From Stenotrophomonas sp. (GTDB lineage: Bacteria; Pseudomonadota; Gammaproteobacteria; Xanthomonadales; Xanthomonadaceae), in NCBI GenBank assembly GCA_003484865.1, contig DMZT01000446.1, positions 1 through 6,021 of the forward strand: a stretch of DNA of 6,021 nt. The letters are read 5' to 3'. Under the pieces are notes generated by a model, which was given only the letters and a program-made list of their open reading frames with translations, made no database searches and was not told the origin of the DNA. The position numbers and the translations under genes are program-made. This document shows, one piece after another, positions 5,972 to 6,021 of the stretch (position 1 is the first letter of the stretch; each line of letters starts with the position of its first letter).

Positions 5972-5996
5972 GTAGGTACCGACCGTTGGTCGGTAC
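5972..5996 (+). repeat. SMAG-like REP stem-loop, copy 3 (perfect stem)
   Basis: A GTAG head (5972-5975) is followed by arms GTACCGACC (5976-5984) and GGTCGGTAC (5988-5996) around a GTT loop. All 9 bp are Watson-Crick pairs. Relative to copy 2, the third position of the left arm is A instead of G and its partner in the right arm is T instead of C, a compensating change. Confidence 0.88.
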
Positions 5997-6021
5997 TGCG
6001 CTGTCGGGAGCCGGCCAGCGG

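Noticed and set aside
5908..5996. Short CRISPR array
   Set aside because: The repeated units are near-perfect hairpins and the gaps between them are only about 6-8 nt, far shorter than CRISPR spacers; the pattern fits REP elements.

Overview
The window is GC-rich throughout, coding on nearly every base, and all convincing genes lie on the + strand. The best taxonomic clue is at the right end: three tandem stem-loops of the form GTAG + 9-nt arm + GTT/GCA loop + 9-nt arm. These match the SMAG/REP elements (GTAG heads) known from Stenotrophomonas maltophilia. Together with the protein types, this points to a gammaproteobacterium of the Xanthomonadaceae, most likely Stenotrophomonas. The genus is inferred from the repeats and from memory of the families, not from a search.

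Layout, left to right: (1) bases 1-662, the 3' part of a phospholipase D/cardiolipin-synthase-like gene cut by the window edge, carrying the C-terminal HKD motif just after a Ser/Gly/Arg-rich stretch with a 13-residue imperfect duplication; (2) 688-1125, a YdiI/MenI-like hotdog acyl-CoA thioesterase with a good ribosome site 25 nt downstream of the phospholipase stop; (3) 1126-1306, a 181-nt GC-rich gap with no gene and a possible promoter that would start transcription at or next to the next ATG; (4) 1307-2098, a PlsC-type lysophospholipid acyltransferase; (5) 2152-3150, a YheT-type alpha/beta hydrolase; (6) a 61-nt gap with a TACAAT -10-like box inside an inverted repeat; (7) 3212-5281, a protein with at least six exact 34-residue TPR units fused to a degenerate sulfotransferase-like domain; (8) 5292-5903, a YbhB/YbcL-family (PEBP) protein, 10 nt downstream with a strong Shine-Dalgarno; (9) 5908-5996, three SMAG-like stem-loops. 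Bases 5997-6021 show nothing recognisable.

The first four genes all plausibly act on acyl or phospholipid substrates (phospholipase/cardiolipin synthase, acyl-CoA thioesterase, acylglycerol-phosphate acyltransferase, esterase-like hydrolase), so a loose lipid-metabolism neighbourhood is a fair inference, although no shared pathway is proven. The TPR/sulfotransferase-like and PEBP genes form a separate, tightly spaced two-gene unit. I see no insertion sequence, CRISPR array, tRNA, rRNA or prophage gene. Nothing here is clearly a new system. The most unusual items are the sulfotransferase-like domain with altered cofactor-binding positions, coupled to a PEBP gene, and the covarying tandem SMAG repeats.
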